51,105 bases of DNA, from NCBI GenBank assembly GCA_944386675.1, contig CALXBY010000011.1, positions 1-51,105 on the forward strand, in the 5' to 3' direction. Under the pieces are notes generated by a model. The model had not been told where the DNA came from. It made no database searches and was given only the letters and a program-made list of their open reading frames with translations. The translations under genes were made by a program, and so were the position numbers. The stretch comes from an uncultured Clostridia bacterium (GTDB taxonomy: Bacteria; Bacillota; Clostridia; TANB77; CAG-508). This document shows positions 1 to 8,311 of this stretch, piece by piece. Numbering within the stretch: position 1 is the stretch's first letter; each line of letters opens with the position of its first letter.

Positions 1-986
1 TTTAATGGTTTAAAAGGATAATATACTTCTCCTATAAATTCTGTAAAAGTTGCTCCAAATCCCTTCTTAAATCTATATAATCCATATTGTGGATGACTTT
101 CATCTACAACACCTGAAACTCCTCTAAAATCATAGATATCATCATGTCTTGCAATTGCCATTTTTATCATTTCCCATTGTAATAAATAGTTTGGCATTAA
201 ATTTCTATGTTTATTACTACTTGCTCCATACAAATACCATGTTTTATTTCCATAGAAAATTGGTATTACACCTGATATTGGTTCTCCATCATAATATGCC
301 ATTAAAACCTTCATATGCTCTGGTCCTAAGCAATCATACATTTTTTCAAAATATTCTAATGGTCTAATGATAAATCCATCTCTTTCCCCAGTTTCCACCA
401 TTATCTTATGGAAATCTTTTAAATCTTCTTTTGTTCCATCTTTTACTGTTACACCTTTTCTTCCTGCTAATCTTATATTATATCTCCATTTTTGATGAAA
501 TCCTGCCATAATTTCTTCTTCTGTTTTATCTTTTATATCTAAACGAAATACATATCTTGGTTGAATCTCATCTTTAAAATCTTTTGCATCATCTTTAATT
601 TTATATCCTAAGTCTGTAACTACTTTTCTAAATTCTTGATCATCACTTACAATATCTGGTTCTATTCTTAATACAAAAGCATTGTATTTTTTCGCTAATT
701 CTTTTGCTCCATCTGTTAATTGCTTCATGACATTTTCGTCATGTATATCACAAACTGGTCCTCTTGATGAATACATCATGTTTCCAAATATAGGCATTTT
801 TCTTACCCATACACATAGAGAACCAATAATATTTTTGTTTTCGTCTTCAGCCAATATGACTTCTGGTTTCCAATTTGGCTTTTTTACATCTGCCCATTCT
901 AATGATTGTTGAAAGTTACATCTTTCATGTCCTTCTAAAAATTTTTTATATTCTTCTTTTGATTTTTCATCTGTTACAAATCTCAT
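1..986 (-). CDS. FemX/FemAB-family peptidoglycan bridge aminoacyltransferase, 3' end cut by window
   Basis: I translated this by hand because it runs off the left edge; 328 codons are present without a stop. FemAB enzymes use aminoacyl-tRNA to add amino acids to the lipid II stem peptide at the cytoplasmic membrane. Visible family features are an N-terminal NFQQSLEWADVKKPNWKP segment, SSRGPVCD, a KWRYNIRLAGRKGV segment and C-terminal YDFRGVSG followed by GLYRFKKGFG, which are hallmarks of the GNAT-like FemAB fold. The start ATG (986-984) is preceded by AGGAGGAAGA. The substrate amino acid cannot be told from sequence. Family call is confident, exact specificity is not. Confidence 0.88.
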   Translation of the reverse strand, partial: MRFVTDEKSKEEYKKFLEGHERCNFQQSLEWADVKKPNWKPEVILAEDENKNIIGSLCVWVRKMPIFGNMMYSSRGPVCDIHDENVMKQLTDGAKELAKKYNAFVLRIEPDIVSDDQEFRKVVTDLGYKIKDDAKDFKDEIQPRYVFRLDIKDKTEEEIMAGFHQKWRYNIRLAGRKGVTVKDGTKEDLKDFHKIMVETGERDGFIIRPLEYFEKMYDCLGPEHMKVLMAYYDGEPISGVIPIFYGNKTWYLYGASSNKHRNLMPNYLLQWEMIKMAIARHDDIYDFRGVSGVVDESHPQYGLYRFKKGFGATFTEFIGEVYYPFKPL

Positions 987-1162
987 GTTTTCTCTTCCTC
1001 CTAGCATATTTGCAATACATGAGTATTTTACACCAATATATGGTTTTTTACAAGTAATTTATGTTATTTTTTGGTGAATTCTTGACGAATATTATTATTT
1101 TTATCAAGTTATTTTTATATACAAAAATAAGTTTTAAAACCATATTTTATTTTTTAATTTAT

Positions 1163-1204
1163 AAACAAAAAAATTGGCATCTATTAGAAAATACCAACTT
1201 TTTT
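1163..1204 (-). terminator. Intrinsic terminator of tmRNA
   Basis: On the minus strand an imperfect stem with TTGG/CCAA at its core is followed by a run of seven T residues, just downstream of the tmRNA 3' end at 1229. Confidence 0.65.
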
Positions 1205-1228
1205 TAATTATATTCTTTTTTATTAAAC

Positions 1229-1585
1229 TGGTGGAGATGAGGAGAGTCGAACTCCTGTCCATAATACCTTCCAAATAAATTTCTACAAGTTTAGTTTATT
1301 TTTTATATTCATCTAGCTCACACCAATAAACAGGTTTAAATTAGATATAGCTTTTGAAATACCCACTATCTCCAAAGCACAGATAGCTTTGTTTCCTACT
1401 GATATGACACTTTATCTAAATGCGTAGGAACATTTAGGAAAGCGTAGCTGCAACTAAGCAGCTAAAGCATACTCATTATTATTTTCTGCGTTTATATTTA
1501 GTTTCCCGTTTTTTAAAGTGGCCAACGAGAATCCACTACTTGCTATCTATCCTTCTAGTATTATGTCGAAACCAAGTACATCCCC
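1229..1585 (-). ncRNA. ssrA: tmRNA (SsrA)
   Basis: Rescues stalled ribosomes by trans-translation. The 5' end GGGGATG (1585 downward) pairs with CATCTCC just before the encoded 3' CCA (1231-1229), forming the tRNA-like acceptor stem. The T arm GGAGTTCGACTCTCC is present at the 3' end. The tag reading frame ends at TAG (1456-1454), and the tag's C-terminal residues are AENNNEYALAA, the expected ALAA degron read by ClpXP. Both clpX and clpP are in this window. The exact resume codon is not certain from sequence alone. Confidence 0.96.
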
Positions 1586-1686
1586 ATGTACGTATCTATT
1601 ATACAATATCTAAATGATTTTATCAATAAGTAATTTTTGTAAGTGCTTAAGTGATTTCTTATAGAACGTTACTTCCTAATCTTATT

Positions 1687-2001
1687 TTAAATCAAATTTT
1701 CAAAATTTCTTCTTGAATATAAAATTCTTCTTACTTCCATAACATCATCTTTTACTGTATAAAAAACTGTATAATTTTTCACATAAATTCTATAGTAAGC
1801 ATATTTTCTTTTTCTTTGTGATATATATTTTTCATAACTCTCAGGATTTTGACTTCTTTTTTCAATCTCTGAAGTTACTTCCATATAAAAATTTTCTGCT
1901 GCAATTTTATTATTTAATTTACTCATAAAATATTTTAAAATATTATTGAATTGACTAATAAAAGTAGCTGTATATTTTATTGTGTATTTTTTACTCGCCA
2001 T
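1687..2001 (-). CDS. ParE/RelE-family toxin of a type II toxin-antitoxin pair
   Basis: 104-aa basic protein of the RelE/ParE superfamily fold: an N-terminal helix pair (residues about 10-60) and a C-terminal beta sheet with the pattern YAYYRIYVKNYTVFYTV followed by VRRILYSRRNFENL. Its start overlaps the end of the upstream Phd/YefM-like gene by 11 nt, the normal antitoxin-toxin arrangement. Whether it targets gyrase (ParE) or mRNA on the ribosome (RelE) cannot be decided from sequence; the long N-terminal helices lean to ParE. Confidence 0.82.
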   Translation of the reverse strand: MASKKYTIKYTATFISQFNNILKYFMSKLNNKIAAENFYMEVTSEIEKRSQNPESYEKYISQRKRKYAYYRIYVKNYTVFYTVKDDVMEVRRILYSRRNFENLI

Positions 2002-2275
2002 CTAATATCCTCCTAGCCATTTTTTTCATTTCCTCATGTGTATAGTATTTTGTATTTGGATCTTCAGCTTCTTTATCAGCTTCATCTAATGCATTTTCAA
2101 TATATTCATCATATTCTCTATCACTAATTAATTTAGAATATTTTTCTAAACTCATCACAACCATTGATCCATATCCATTTTTTGTTAAATATACTGCCTC
2201 ATCCTCTTTTAAAACTAACTCTTCAATTTCTGGATATTTATTTCTTAAATCTGATACTGGTCTTATATTAATCAT
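1991..2275 (-). CDS. Phd/YefM-family antitoxin
   Basis: 94 aa. The N-terminal IRPVSDLRNKYPEIEELV and VYLTKNGYGSMVVMSLEKY segments are the DNA-binding Phd/YefM fold. The acidic C-terminal third (about residues 55-94) would wrap the toxin. AGGAGGAATTAAT precedes the ATG. It is cotranscribed with and overlaps the ParE-like gene, so autorepression of the pair is expected from the family. The AT-rich upstream 60 bp repeat TATCAT twice, a possible operator (inference). Confidence 0.88.
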   Translation of the reverse strand: MINIRPVSDLRNKYPEIEELVLKEDEAVYLTKNGYGSMVVMSLEKYSKLISDREYDEYIENALDEADKEAEDPNTKYYTHEEMKKMARRILDGE

Positions 2276-2422
2276 ATTAATTCCTCCTAAAAATAGATTA
2301 TCATAATTTTATCATTATTTTATCTTTATTTCAAGATTTTATGCAAATTTTCATATATTAATAAGAAAAACTAACCTTATTGTATACAAGACTCCCATAT
2401 AGTTCAAGATAAATCTATACAA

Positions 2423-2463
2423 TAAAAAAGTTATAGAAAAAAACTTAGTCTATAACTTTTATA
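2423..2463 (-). terminator. Terminator downstream of LysM gene
   Basis: On the minus strand a stem AAAAGTTATAG...CTATAACTTTT is followed by T-rich sequence, 30 nt after the stop of the LysM gene. Confidence 0.7.
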
Positions 2464-2493
2464 AATTTCTAGTTACTCTCCTTTATATATTTT

Positions 2494-3219
2494 TTAAAAC
2501 AAATTTGGAAATTGTTTTACAATACCATTAACAAAAAATTGAGACATTTTCAAAATTTCCTTTTGTACCATATCATAACTATTTATATCTGCCACATAAT
2601 TTCCCTGCAATCTGTTATTTACCTCATTTGTTGTAAGACGTAAATGTTCATATAACATATTTCGAATTTCTTCTTTGGGATAAAATGGATTTATACTACT
2701 AAATGCCTCTGCCATTTCATCTGCATTTTGATACCATTTTGTATTTAACATTGTTGCTTGTTCTTGATTTTTATTTTTTAGTGCAACAATTAAATCTTTT
2801 CCAATTGTTAAATGTTCTGTTAACAATTGTTGAATTTTATTTGCTACTACATTTCCATAATATTTTCTAAAAACATCTGCTATATCTTTTGGATTTCGTA
2901 ATAGATGTGCTTGTGTTGCATCTAGGTCTTTTAGATTTTCAGCAATACTAATTAAAAGCATTCGTGTCCACATGATATGTTGCTCCCAAACTAAATTCAT
3001 TTGTTTCAATAATTGAACTTGATTCATACTTATCCAATAACTCAAATCTTGTTCATAGTTTGGATAAATATAAATTTGTTGACCTACTCGTAAATCATAT
3101 GGATTTAATGCTATATTAGTATCTATTATGTTTTGTACCGTTGTTCCATATTGCATGGCTAAATTATACAATGTATCTCCTGGTCGTATGGTATGCAAAA
3201 TCGGATTCATTTCATTCAT
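2494..3219 (-). CDS. LysM-domain protein with helical C-terminal domain
   Basis: 241 aa. A single LysM domain at residues 7-53 (HTIRPGDTLYNLAMQYGT ... LRVGQQIYIYP) should bind peptidoglycan or chitin-like glycan. Residues about 60-241 form an all-helical region with repeated acidic/basic amphipathic helices and no motif I recognise. There is no signal peptide or membrane segment, so it may act inside the mother cell or spore, as many non-secreted clostridial LysM proteins do (inference). It is divergently transcribed from an M14 peptidase gene 170 bp away; in Lysinibacillus ENP1 LysM and M14 domains are fused, which suggests a shared murein role. It carries AGGAGGAG upstream of the ATG. Confidence 0.75.
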   Translation of the reverse strand: MNEMNPILHTIRPGDTLYNLAMQYGTTVQNIIDTNIALNPYDLRVGQQIYIYPNYEQDLSYWISMNQVQLLKQMNLVWEQHIMWTRMLLISIAENLKDLDATQAHLLRNPKDIADVFRKYYGNVVANKIQQLLTEHLTIGKDLIVALKNKNQEQATMLNTKWYQNADEMAEAFSSINPFYPKEEIRNMLYEHLRLTTNEVNNRLQGNYVADINSYDMVQKEILKMSQFFVNGIVKQFPNLF

Positions 3220-3388
3220 AATTTTATCTCCTCCTAATATAGGATATTAGAGAAAAATCAATTTGTTTACTTATCCAGTCTAATTTTTTAGCTTTTATAA
3301 AATTTATATAAATTTATCATAAGATAAACATATAATTTTGTTTTAACAAATATTAGAGATTTTCATATAATATTTCTAGGTGATAAAA

Positions 3389-4306
3389 ATGAATATTGTT
3401 CCTACAAATGTCTTATATAATTCATATCTTTTAAGGCAAAACTTAATTTTATTAAATCATACATTTCCTTTTTTAAATGTTCAAGTTGTTGGAAATAGTG
3501 TGTTGAGCAAACCTATTTATGTTGTGAAATTAGGAAATGGTCCTAATAAGGTATTTTATTCAGGCTCTATTCATGCAAATGAATGGATTACTTCTGTTTT
3601 ATTAATGAAATTCATAGAAGATTATTGTAATGCCTACATTACAAATGGTTCACTTTATGGGTATTCTATAAGAAATCTTTTTAATAGTACTTCTATTTAC
3701 ATTATGCCCATGGTAAATCCTGATGGTGTTGATTTAGTAAATGGCTACATAAATAGAAATTCTACCGCTTACCAAAAAGCTATTACAATTAGCAATCGTT
3801 TTCCTGATATTCCTTTTCCCTCTGGTTGGAAAGCCAATATCAATGGTGTGGATTTAAACCTGCAATTTCCTGCTGGTTGGGAACAGGCTAAAGAAATCAA
3901 ATATGCTCAAGGCTTTAACCAACCTGCACCTCGTGATTTTGTTGGATTTGGTCCTTTAACAGAGCCAGAATCTTTAGCAATTTATAACTTCACCTTAATG
4001 CATGATTTTAAATTAGTACTTGCTTATCACACTCAAGGGCAAGAAATTTATTGGCAATTTCAAAACTTTAATCCACCAAGCAGTTTAGAAATTGGTCAAA
4101 AATTAGCAGAAGCAAGTGGCTACAGACTTGCCGAAACACCATATAATTCAAGTTTTGCAGGATACAAGGATTGGTTTATACAAAATTATAATCGTCCAGG
4201 ATATACGATTGAAGCAGGTATTGGAGAAAATCCTCTTCCAATTTCACAATTTGATGAAATTTATAATGATAATATTGGTATATTTATTTTAAGTGCTGTT
4301 TTATAA
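3389..4306 (+). CDS. M14-family zinc carboxypeptidase, likely gamma-D-glutamyl-diamino acid peptidase
   Basis: 305 aa. Zinc ligands are visible as HANE (residues 62-65) and a later His in LAYHTQGQEIYW; NPDGVDL and NGVDLNLQFP contain the substrate-carboxylate motifs, and the catalytic Glu is in YTIEAGIGENP. This is the M14 peptidase core of gamma-D-glutamyl-L-diamino acid endopeptidase I, which cleaves peptidoglycan stem peptides. There is no signal peptide, and the LysM module is encoded separately on the opposite strand. I chose ATG 3389 rather than GTG 3380 because AGGTGA at 3378-3383 sits 5 nt upstream of it, whereas GTG lies inside that ribosome binding site. Confidence 0.85.
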   Translation: MNIVPTNVLYNSYLLRQNLILLNHTFPFLNVQVVGNSVLSKPIYVVKLGNGPNKVFYSGSIHANEWITSVLLMKFIEDYCNAYITNGSLYGYSIRNLFNSTSIYIMPMVNPDGVDLVNGYINRNSTAYQKAITISNRFPDIPFPSGWKANINGVDLNLQFPAGWEQAKEIKYAQGFNQPAPRDFVGFGPLTEPESLAIYNFTLMHDFKLVLAYHTQGQEIYWQFQNFNPPSSLEIGQKLAEASGYRLAETPYNSSFAGYKDWFIQNYNRPGYTIEAGIGENPLPISQFDEIYNDNIGIFILSAVL

Positions 4307-4390
4307 TGAACTTTGGGTAATGAACTTTAAGGACAGTCTTAAAAGTTCACAAAAAAAATGAACTTTAAGGACTGTCCTCAAAGTTCATTT
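4307..4390. repeat. Tandem palindromic repeat with GGACAGTC cores
   Basis: Two palindromes, 4320-4350 and 4359-4390, each begin TGAACTTT and end AAAGTTCA around a GGACAGTC core. They are inverted copies of each other separated by A8. A partial third TGAACTTT starts at 4307. The structure can act as a bidirectional terminator after the M14 gene and belongs with the GGACAG/GTCC small repeats elsewhere in the window. Confidence 0.7.
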
Positions 4391-4424
4391 CATGTGCTGT
4401 AACTGGTCCTGCTCCTAAAATCAT
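4391..4424 (-). pseudogene. Possible truncated gene start next to palindromic repeat
   Basis: On the minus strand AGGAGAG is followed by ATG at 4424 and a short reading frame MILGAGPVTAHE that runs straight into the palindromic repeat and soon stops. It looks like the 5' remnant of a gene lost on repeat insertion. The fragment is too short to name, and chance is possible. Confidence 0.25.
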
Positions 4425-4448
4425 TCTTTTCTCTCCTAAACGCTTATT

Positions 4449-4907
4449 CTAATATTCTGTCATTTCATATTTCACTAGTTTTTCTCCATCATATTCAAAC
4501 TTTGCAGAAAAAAATCCATTATCTTTTTGTAATTTTTCCATAAAAATATGGTCTCCTTCCCAAGTCGGTAATTCATTTATTTTTTCCTTGTTTATCCACT
4601 TTAAATCGCCTTCATCACACTCTATTAAGTTTCCTTCAAATTTATTTGCTGTAAATACATACATATATTCTGTTTCCCATTTATTAGATACATATGTTAC
4701 AAATCCTCTTAATTTGTATTGTTTTAATGCAAGTCCTGTTTCTTCTTTTACTTCTCTTACTATGCATTCTTCTGGACTTTCACCTTCTTCAAGTTTTCCT
4801 CCAATTCCTAACCATTTATCTTTATTAATATCTTTTTTCTTTTTCGTTCTATGTAGCATTAAATACTTACCATCTTTTTCTATATAACATAAGCTTGACA
4901 GAATCAT
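4449..4907 (-). CDS. NUDIX hydrolase (8-oxo-dGTP diphosphatase-like)
   Basis: 152 aa. The NUDIX box is complete at about residues 36-58: GGKLEEGESPEEC followed by REVKEETGL, matching Gx5Ex7REUxEExGU. The N-terminal MILSSLCYIEKDGKYLMLHR is typical of MutT/YvcI-type clostridial NUDIX proteins that hydrolyse oxidised nucleoside triphosphates. It starts one base after the stop of the HD gene with GGAGGAAAAATAAA between, so the two are cotranscribed and both likely act on nucleotides. Confidence 0.85.
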   Translation of the reverse strand: MILSSLCYIEKDGKYLMLHRTKKKKDINKDKWLGIGGKLEEGESPEECIVREVKEETGLALKQYKLRGFVTYVSNKWETEYMYVFTANKFEGNLIECDEGDLKWINKEKINELPTWEGDHIFMEKLQKDNGFFSAKFEYDGEKLVKYEMTEY

Positions 4908-4908
4908 T

Positions 4909-5566
4909 TTATTTTTCCTCCATACTGTTTATTACATTTTCAATTCTCTTTATAAAAGCCTCTTTATCCTGTAATGCCTCTATAAATTTTACTTTTGCAG
5001 CTTCGAACTCTTCATCATATAAATATGTTTTTGCATATCCGTTTTTTCCATATTTATCATTTAAGTGTTCATAAACTCTATTAATTTGCTCTTTCTTAGT
5101 TGTCAATTCTGGATGATTCTTTTTGCCATATAAATATGTTCTTTTTATACAAACATCTATACTTTTTATGGTTCTATCAGCCGTACTTACAATTTTTCCA
5201 TATATACTTCTTGGTTCATGGTTGCTTGATGCTCTATGGTCTTCAATTGCTTCTTTGATAATTTCAATTTCTTCTTCAGTAAACCATTTCTTTATTTTTT
5301 TGTCTTTCATAAAAATTTCTGCAGATAATTTTTCATGCGTTTTAGGATTAATATAATGTCCTAAATCATGATAGGCTGCTACCGTATATACAATATTTTC
5401 GTTTACATCATATCCTTTAGCAATCTTTAGACTTCTGCTAATAACTGTATGAATATGCCCGGATTCCATGTGCTTTTTCATTTCTAGCATATAATGGAAA
5501 AATTTCTTTTTCAATATATTCTTTTAATTCTGGCTTTATTTCATCATATTTTGTTTCATTGCTCAT
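4909..5566 (-). CDS. HD-domain hydrolase, frame restored by CGGG four-base codon
   Basis: HD-superfamily phosphohydrolase, about 218 aa when merged. Translation starts at ATG 5566 (AAAGGAGAAAAGAG upstream) and reads MSNETKYDEIKPELKEYIEK through ARNEKAHGI, then meets in-frame CGG at 5461-5459 (codon 36). Frame zero stops seven codons later. Reading CGGG as Gly continues as AHGIGHIHTVISRSLKIAKG, matching the family HGIxH motif. Then come AAYHDLGH (HD metal dyad), EDHRASSNHEPRSIYGK and STADRT. An ORF starting at 5514 within the wrong frame encodes 18 spurious N-terminal residues. The gene is upstream of and cotranscribed with the NUDIX gene. It could instead be a frameshift mutation or sequence error. 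Confidence 0.8.
5458..5461 (-). other. +1 recoding site, CGGG (HD hydrolase)
   Basis: Context ATC CGG GCA in frame zero; reading ATC CGGG CAT restores the downstream frame with one Gly. Confidence 0.7.
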
Positions 5567-5700
5567 CTCTTTTCTCCTTTTTTATGAAAAATTTTCCTAT
5601 CTATTTTACATTTCATTTAATTTTCCATTTATAAAATCTTCATCTGTATAGCAAAACCCGATTAAATCCTTCCTTTCTTTCTAAATATATCATATATTTA

Positions 5701-5734
5701 GAAAAAAAAGAAGTTCAAAATTGAACTCCTTCTA
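5701..5734 (-). terminator. fhs terminator
   Basis: Stem AGTTCAA/TTGAACT followed by T8 on the minus strand directly after the fhs stop. Confidence 0.85.
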
Positions 5735-7393
5735 AAATATTCCTACAATTTCTCCATTTTCATCTATATCAATACTTTCTGCTGCTGGTATTCTAGGTAA
5801 TCCCGGCATTGTCATAATTTTTCCTGCAAGTGCTACTATAAAGCCCGCTCCTGTTTTTAATTCTAAATCTCTTATTGTGATATTATATTCGTCCTTACAT
5901 TCTAGATTTTTAGGATCATCTGAGAAAGAATATTGTGTTTTGGCAATACATACTGGAAGATTTGCATATCCTAATTTTTCAATTCTTTCCATTTCTTTTA
6001 ATGCTGCTTCTTCAAATATAACGCCTTTTGCCCCATAAATTTTTGTTGCTACTTTTTCTATTTTCTCTTTAATTCCTTCATTTAGTTCATACATATATTG
6101 GAAGTTTTCTTCTTTCTCTGTTAAGTTTACTAGTTTTTGAGCAATATCAATAGCACCTTCTCCACCTTTTGCCCATCCTTCTACTAAGCTTAATTCTACA
6201 CCTTTTTCTTCCAAATGTTTTCTTAAAACTTCAATTTCTGCTTCTGTATCAGAGTTAAATCTATTAATTGCTACAATCACATTTAATCCAAATTTATCTT
6301 TAATATTTGATATATGTCTATATAGATTATCTAATCCTTTTTCAAGACCTTCAATATTTTCTTCTTGAATTTTATCTTTTTCAATTCCACCATGATATTT
6401 AAGTGCTTTTATTGTTGCAACAATAACTACTGCATCTGGTTTAATTCCTGCTTTTCTACATTTAATATCTAAGAATTTTTCTGCTCCTAAATCCGCTCCA
6501 AATCCTGCTTCTGTAACTGTATAATCTGCTAGTTTTAAAGCAAGTTTTGTAGCTGCAATACTGTTACATCCATGAGCAATATTAGCAAATGGACCTCCAT
6601 GAATAATTGCTGGTGTATGTTCTAATGTTTGTACTAGATTTGGTTTAATAGCATCTTTTAATAATACAGCCATTGCTCCTTGTGCATTTAAATCTTTTGC
6701 ATAAATTGGCTTGTCTTCTTCATTATATCCAATTAAAATATTTCCTAATTTTTCTTTTAAGTCTTTTATATCTTCTGATAAGCATAAAACTGCCATAATT
6801 TCAGAAGCAACCGTTATATCAAATTTATCTTTTCTTGGAACAATTTTGCTTTCTCCTGAAAGTCCTGTTTCTACAACTCTTAATTGTCTATCATTTAAGT
6901 CCACACATCTTTTCCAAACAACTTCTTTAAATTTTAACTCATTTCCAAAATAAATGTGGTTATCTATTAAACTTGCTAATAGGTTATTTGCTGCTGTTAT
7001 TGCATGAATATCTCCTGTAAAATGTAAGTTAATATCTTCCATTGGAGCAACTTGTACATGTCCTCCACCTGTTGCACCACCTTTAATTCCAAATACTGGT
7101 CCTAAAGATGGTTCTCTTAATGCTAATATAGATTTTTTATTTATTTTTCTTAATCCATCAGCAATTGCAATAGACATTGTTGTTTTTCCTTCTCCTAATG
7201 GTGTTGGACTAATAGCTGTTACTAATATCAATTTTCCATTTTTTCTATCCTTTACTTTTTTATATAGTTCAGAAGAAAATTTTGCTTTATATTTTCCATA
7301 TAATTCTAAATCCTCTTCTTCTACATCTACCTTTTTTGCTACATCTACAATATTATCTAATTTTGTATTTCTTGCAATTTCAATATCTGTCAT
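5732..7393 (-). CDS. fhs: Formate--tetrahydrofolate ligase
   Basis: 553 aa, full length for the family. It makes 10-formyl-THF from formate, THF and ATP, feeding purine and fMet-tRNA synthesis (fmt is 5 kb away) and the methyl branch of acetogenesis where present. The P-loop is ISPTPLGEGKTT near residue 64. GGATGGGHVQVAPMEDINLHF, LHFTGDIHAI and GGPFANIAHGCNSI are canonical Fhs motifs, and MTMPGLPRIPAAESIDID is the conserved C terminus. Start is ATG 7393, placed 6 nt after AAAGGAGTG; the upstream GTG in the same frame lies within that site. Monocistronic with its own terminator. Confidence 0.98.
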   Translation of the reverse strand: MTDIEIARNTKLDNIVDVAKKVDVEEEDLELYGKYKAKFSSELYKKVKDRKNGKLILVTAISPTPLGEGKTTMSIAIADGLRKINKKSILALREPSLGPVFGIKGGATGGGHVQVAPMEDINLHFTGDIHAITAANNLLASLIDNHIYFGNELKFKEVVWKRCVDLNDRQLRVVETGLSGESKIVPRKDKFDITVASEIMAVLCLSEDIKDLKEKLGNILIGYNEEDKPIYAKDLNAQGAMAVLLKDAIKPNLVQTLEHTPAIIHGGPFANIAHGCNSIAATKLALKLADYTVTEAGFGADLGAEKFLDIKCRKAGIKPDAVVIVATIKALKYHGGIEKDKIQEENIEGLEKGLDNLYRHISNIKDKFGLNVIVAINRFNSDTEAEIEVLRKHLEEKGVELSLVEGWAKGGEGAIDIAQKLVNLTEKEENFQYMYELNEGIKEKIEKVATKIYGAKGVIFEEAALKEMERIEKLGYANLPVCIAKTQYSFSDDPKNLECKDEYNITIRDLELKTGAGFIVALAGKIMTMPGLPRIPAAESIDIDENGEIVGIF

Positions 7394-7522
7394 TTTTTTC
7401 ACTCCTTTTAAATTATTTCATTTTCCTTAACGCATTTTTTCTTATTGTTCAACTACATTTCAGGACAATTCTCATCTTGCAAAACTTTATTTTATCTTTT
7501 CACATTCCCCCCTTTTATTTTT

Positions 7523-7963
7523 TTATATAATTAATCCTGCTCCTACACCTATTAAAGCTCCTACTAATACTTGTATAGGTGTATGTCCTAAGACTTCTAC
7601 TAATTTTTCAGATACTTGTACTCCTGTAAGTCCCGGAGTTTCAACTAATTTGTTTAATAGAGCTGCCTGTTTTCCTGCTGCTCTCCTAACACCACAAGCA
7701 TCATACATAACTACAAATGCAAATACAAAAGATAAGGCAAATAAAGGTGTATTAACGCCTTCATATTTTCCTATTAATGTTGCTAAACTTGTTACAACTG
7801 CTGAATGAGAACTTGGCATTCCTCCTGCTCCCAAAATCCTTTTAAAATTAAATTTTTTGGTTTTTACTAAGTCATATATTAACTTAAATAACTGTATTCC
7901 AAACCATAATAGTAACGGAACATATATATATTTATTTTGAATAAATTGCAAAAAACCATTCAC
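7523..7963 (-). CDS. DUF212 / divergent PAP2-family membrane protein (YuiD-like)
   Basis: 146 aa with about three to four hydrophobic segments. Motifs GAGGMPSSHSAVVTSLAT and YDACGVRRAAGKQAALLN, then LGHTPIQVLVGALIG, define the DUF212 family, distantly related to PAP2 phosphatases (SSHS keeps the PAP2 histidine). Substrate unknown. The start appears to be GTG at 7963. It lies at the head of the xseB side of the cluster but is separated from fhs by about 130 nt with no obvious terminator. Confidence 0.85.
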   Translation of the reverse strand: MNGFLQFIQNKYIYVPLLLWFGIQLFKLIYDLVKTKKFNFKRILGAGGMPSSHSAVVTSLATLIGKYEGVNTPLFALSFVFAFVVMYDACGVRRAAGKQAALLNKLVETPGLTGVQVSEKLVEVLGHTPIQVLVGALIGVGAGLII

Positions 7964-7992
7964 CTTTCTTTATCCCCCTTAAATTATTTAAA

Positions 7993-8214
7993 TTACTCTG
8001 TTTCAAAATTTTCTTCTTTCATTTCTCCATCTTCACCATTTAATAAAATGGTTATTTTCTTTTCTGCATTTTCTAGCATCTTATTACATTCTTTTGAAAT
8101 TTTCATACCTTCTTCAAATTTCACAACAGAATCATCCAAATTTAAATTTCCATTTTCTAGTTCATTAATAATTTTTTCTAATTCTGCTATTTGCTCTTCA
8201 AAACTTTTTTTCAT
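7993..8214 (-). CDS. xseB: Exodeoxyribonuclease VII small subunit
   Basis: 73 aa, normal length. MKKSFEEQIAELEKIINELENGNLNLDDSVVKFEEGMKISKECNKML is the canonical XseB two-helix hairpin. Several XseB copies coat one XseA to form exonuclease VII, which degrades ssDNA from either end. Its partner xseA lies upstream on the same strand, with a small membrane-protein gene inserted between them. Confidence 0.95.
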   Translation of the reverse strand: MKKSFEEQIAELEKIINELENGNLNLDDSVVKFEEGMKISKECNKMLENAEKKITILLNGEDGEMKEENFETE

Positions 8215-8311
8215 TTTTTATTTCCTCTATTTTTTATTTACAATACTTTTTTATTATATTTGTATTAATAAAGTGTTGCATAAGAAAAATAATACAAACT
8301 AACATAAATTA

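Noticed and set aside
4318..4390. CRISPR repeats
   Set aside because: Only two palindromic units with an A8 spacer and no cas genes.
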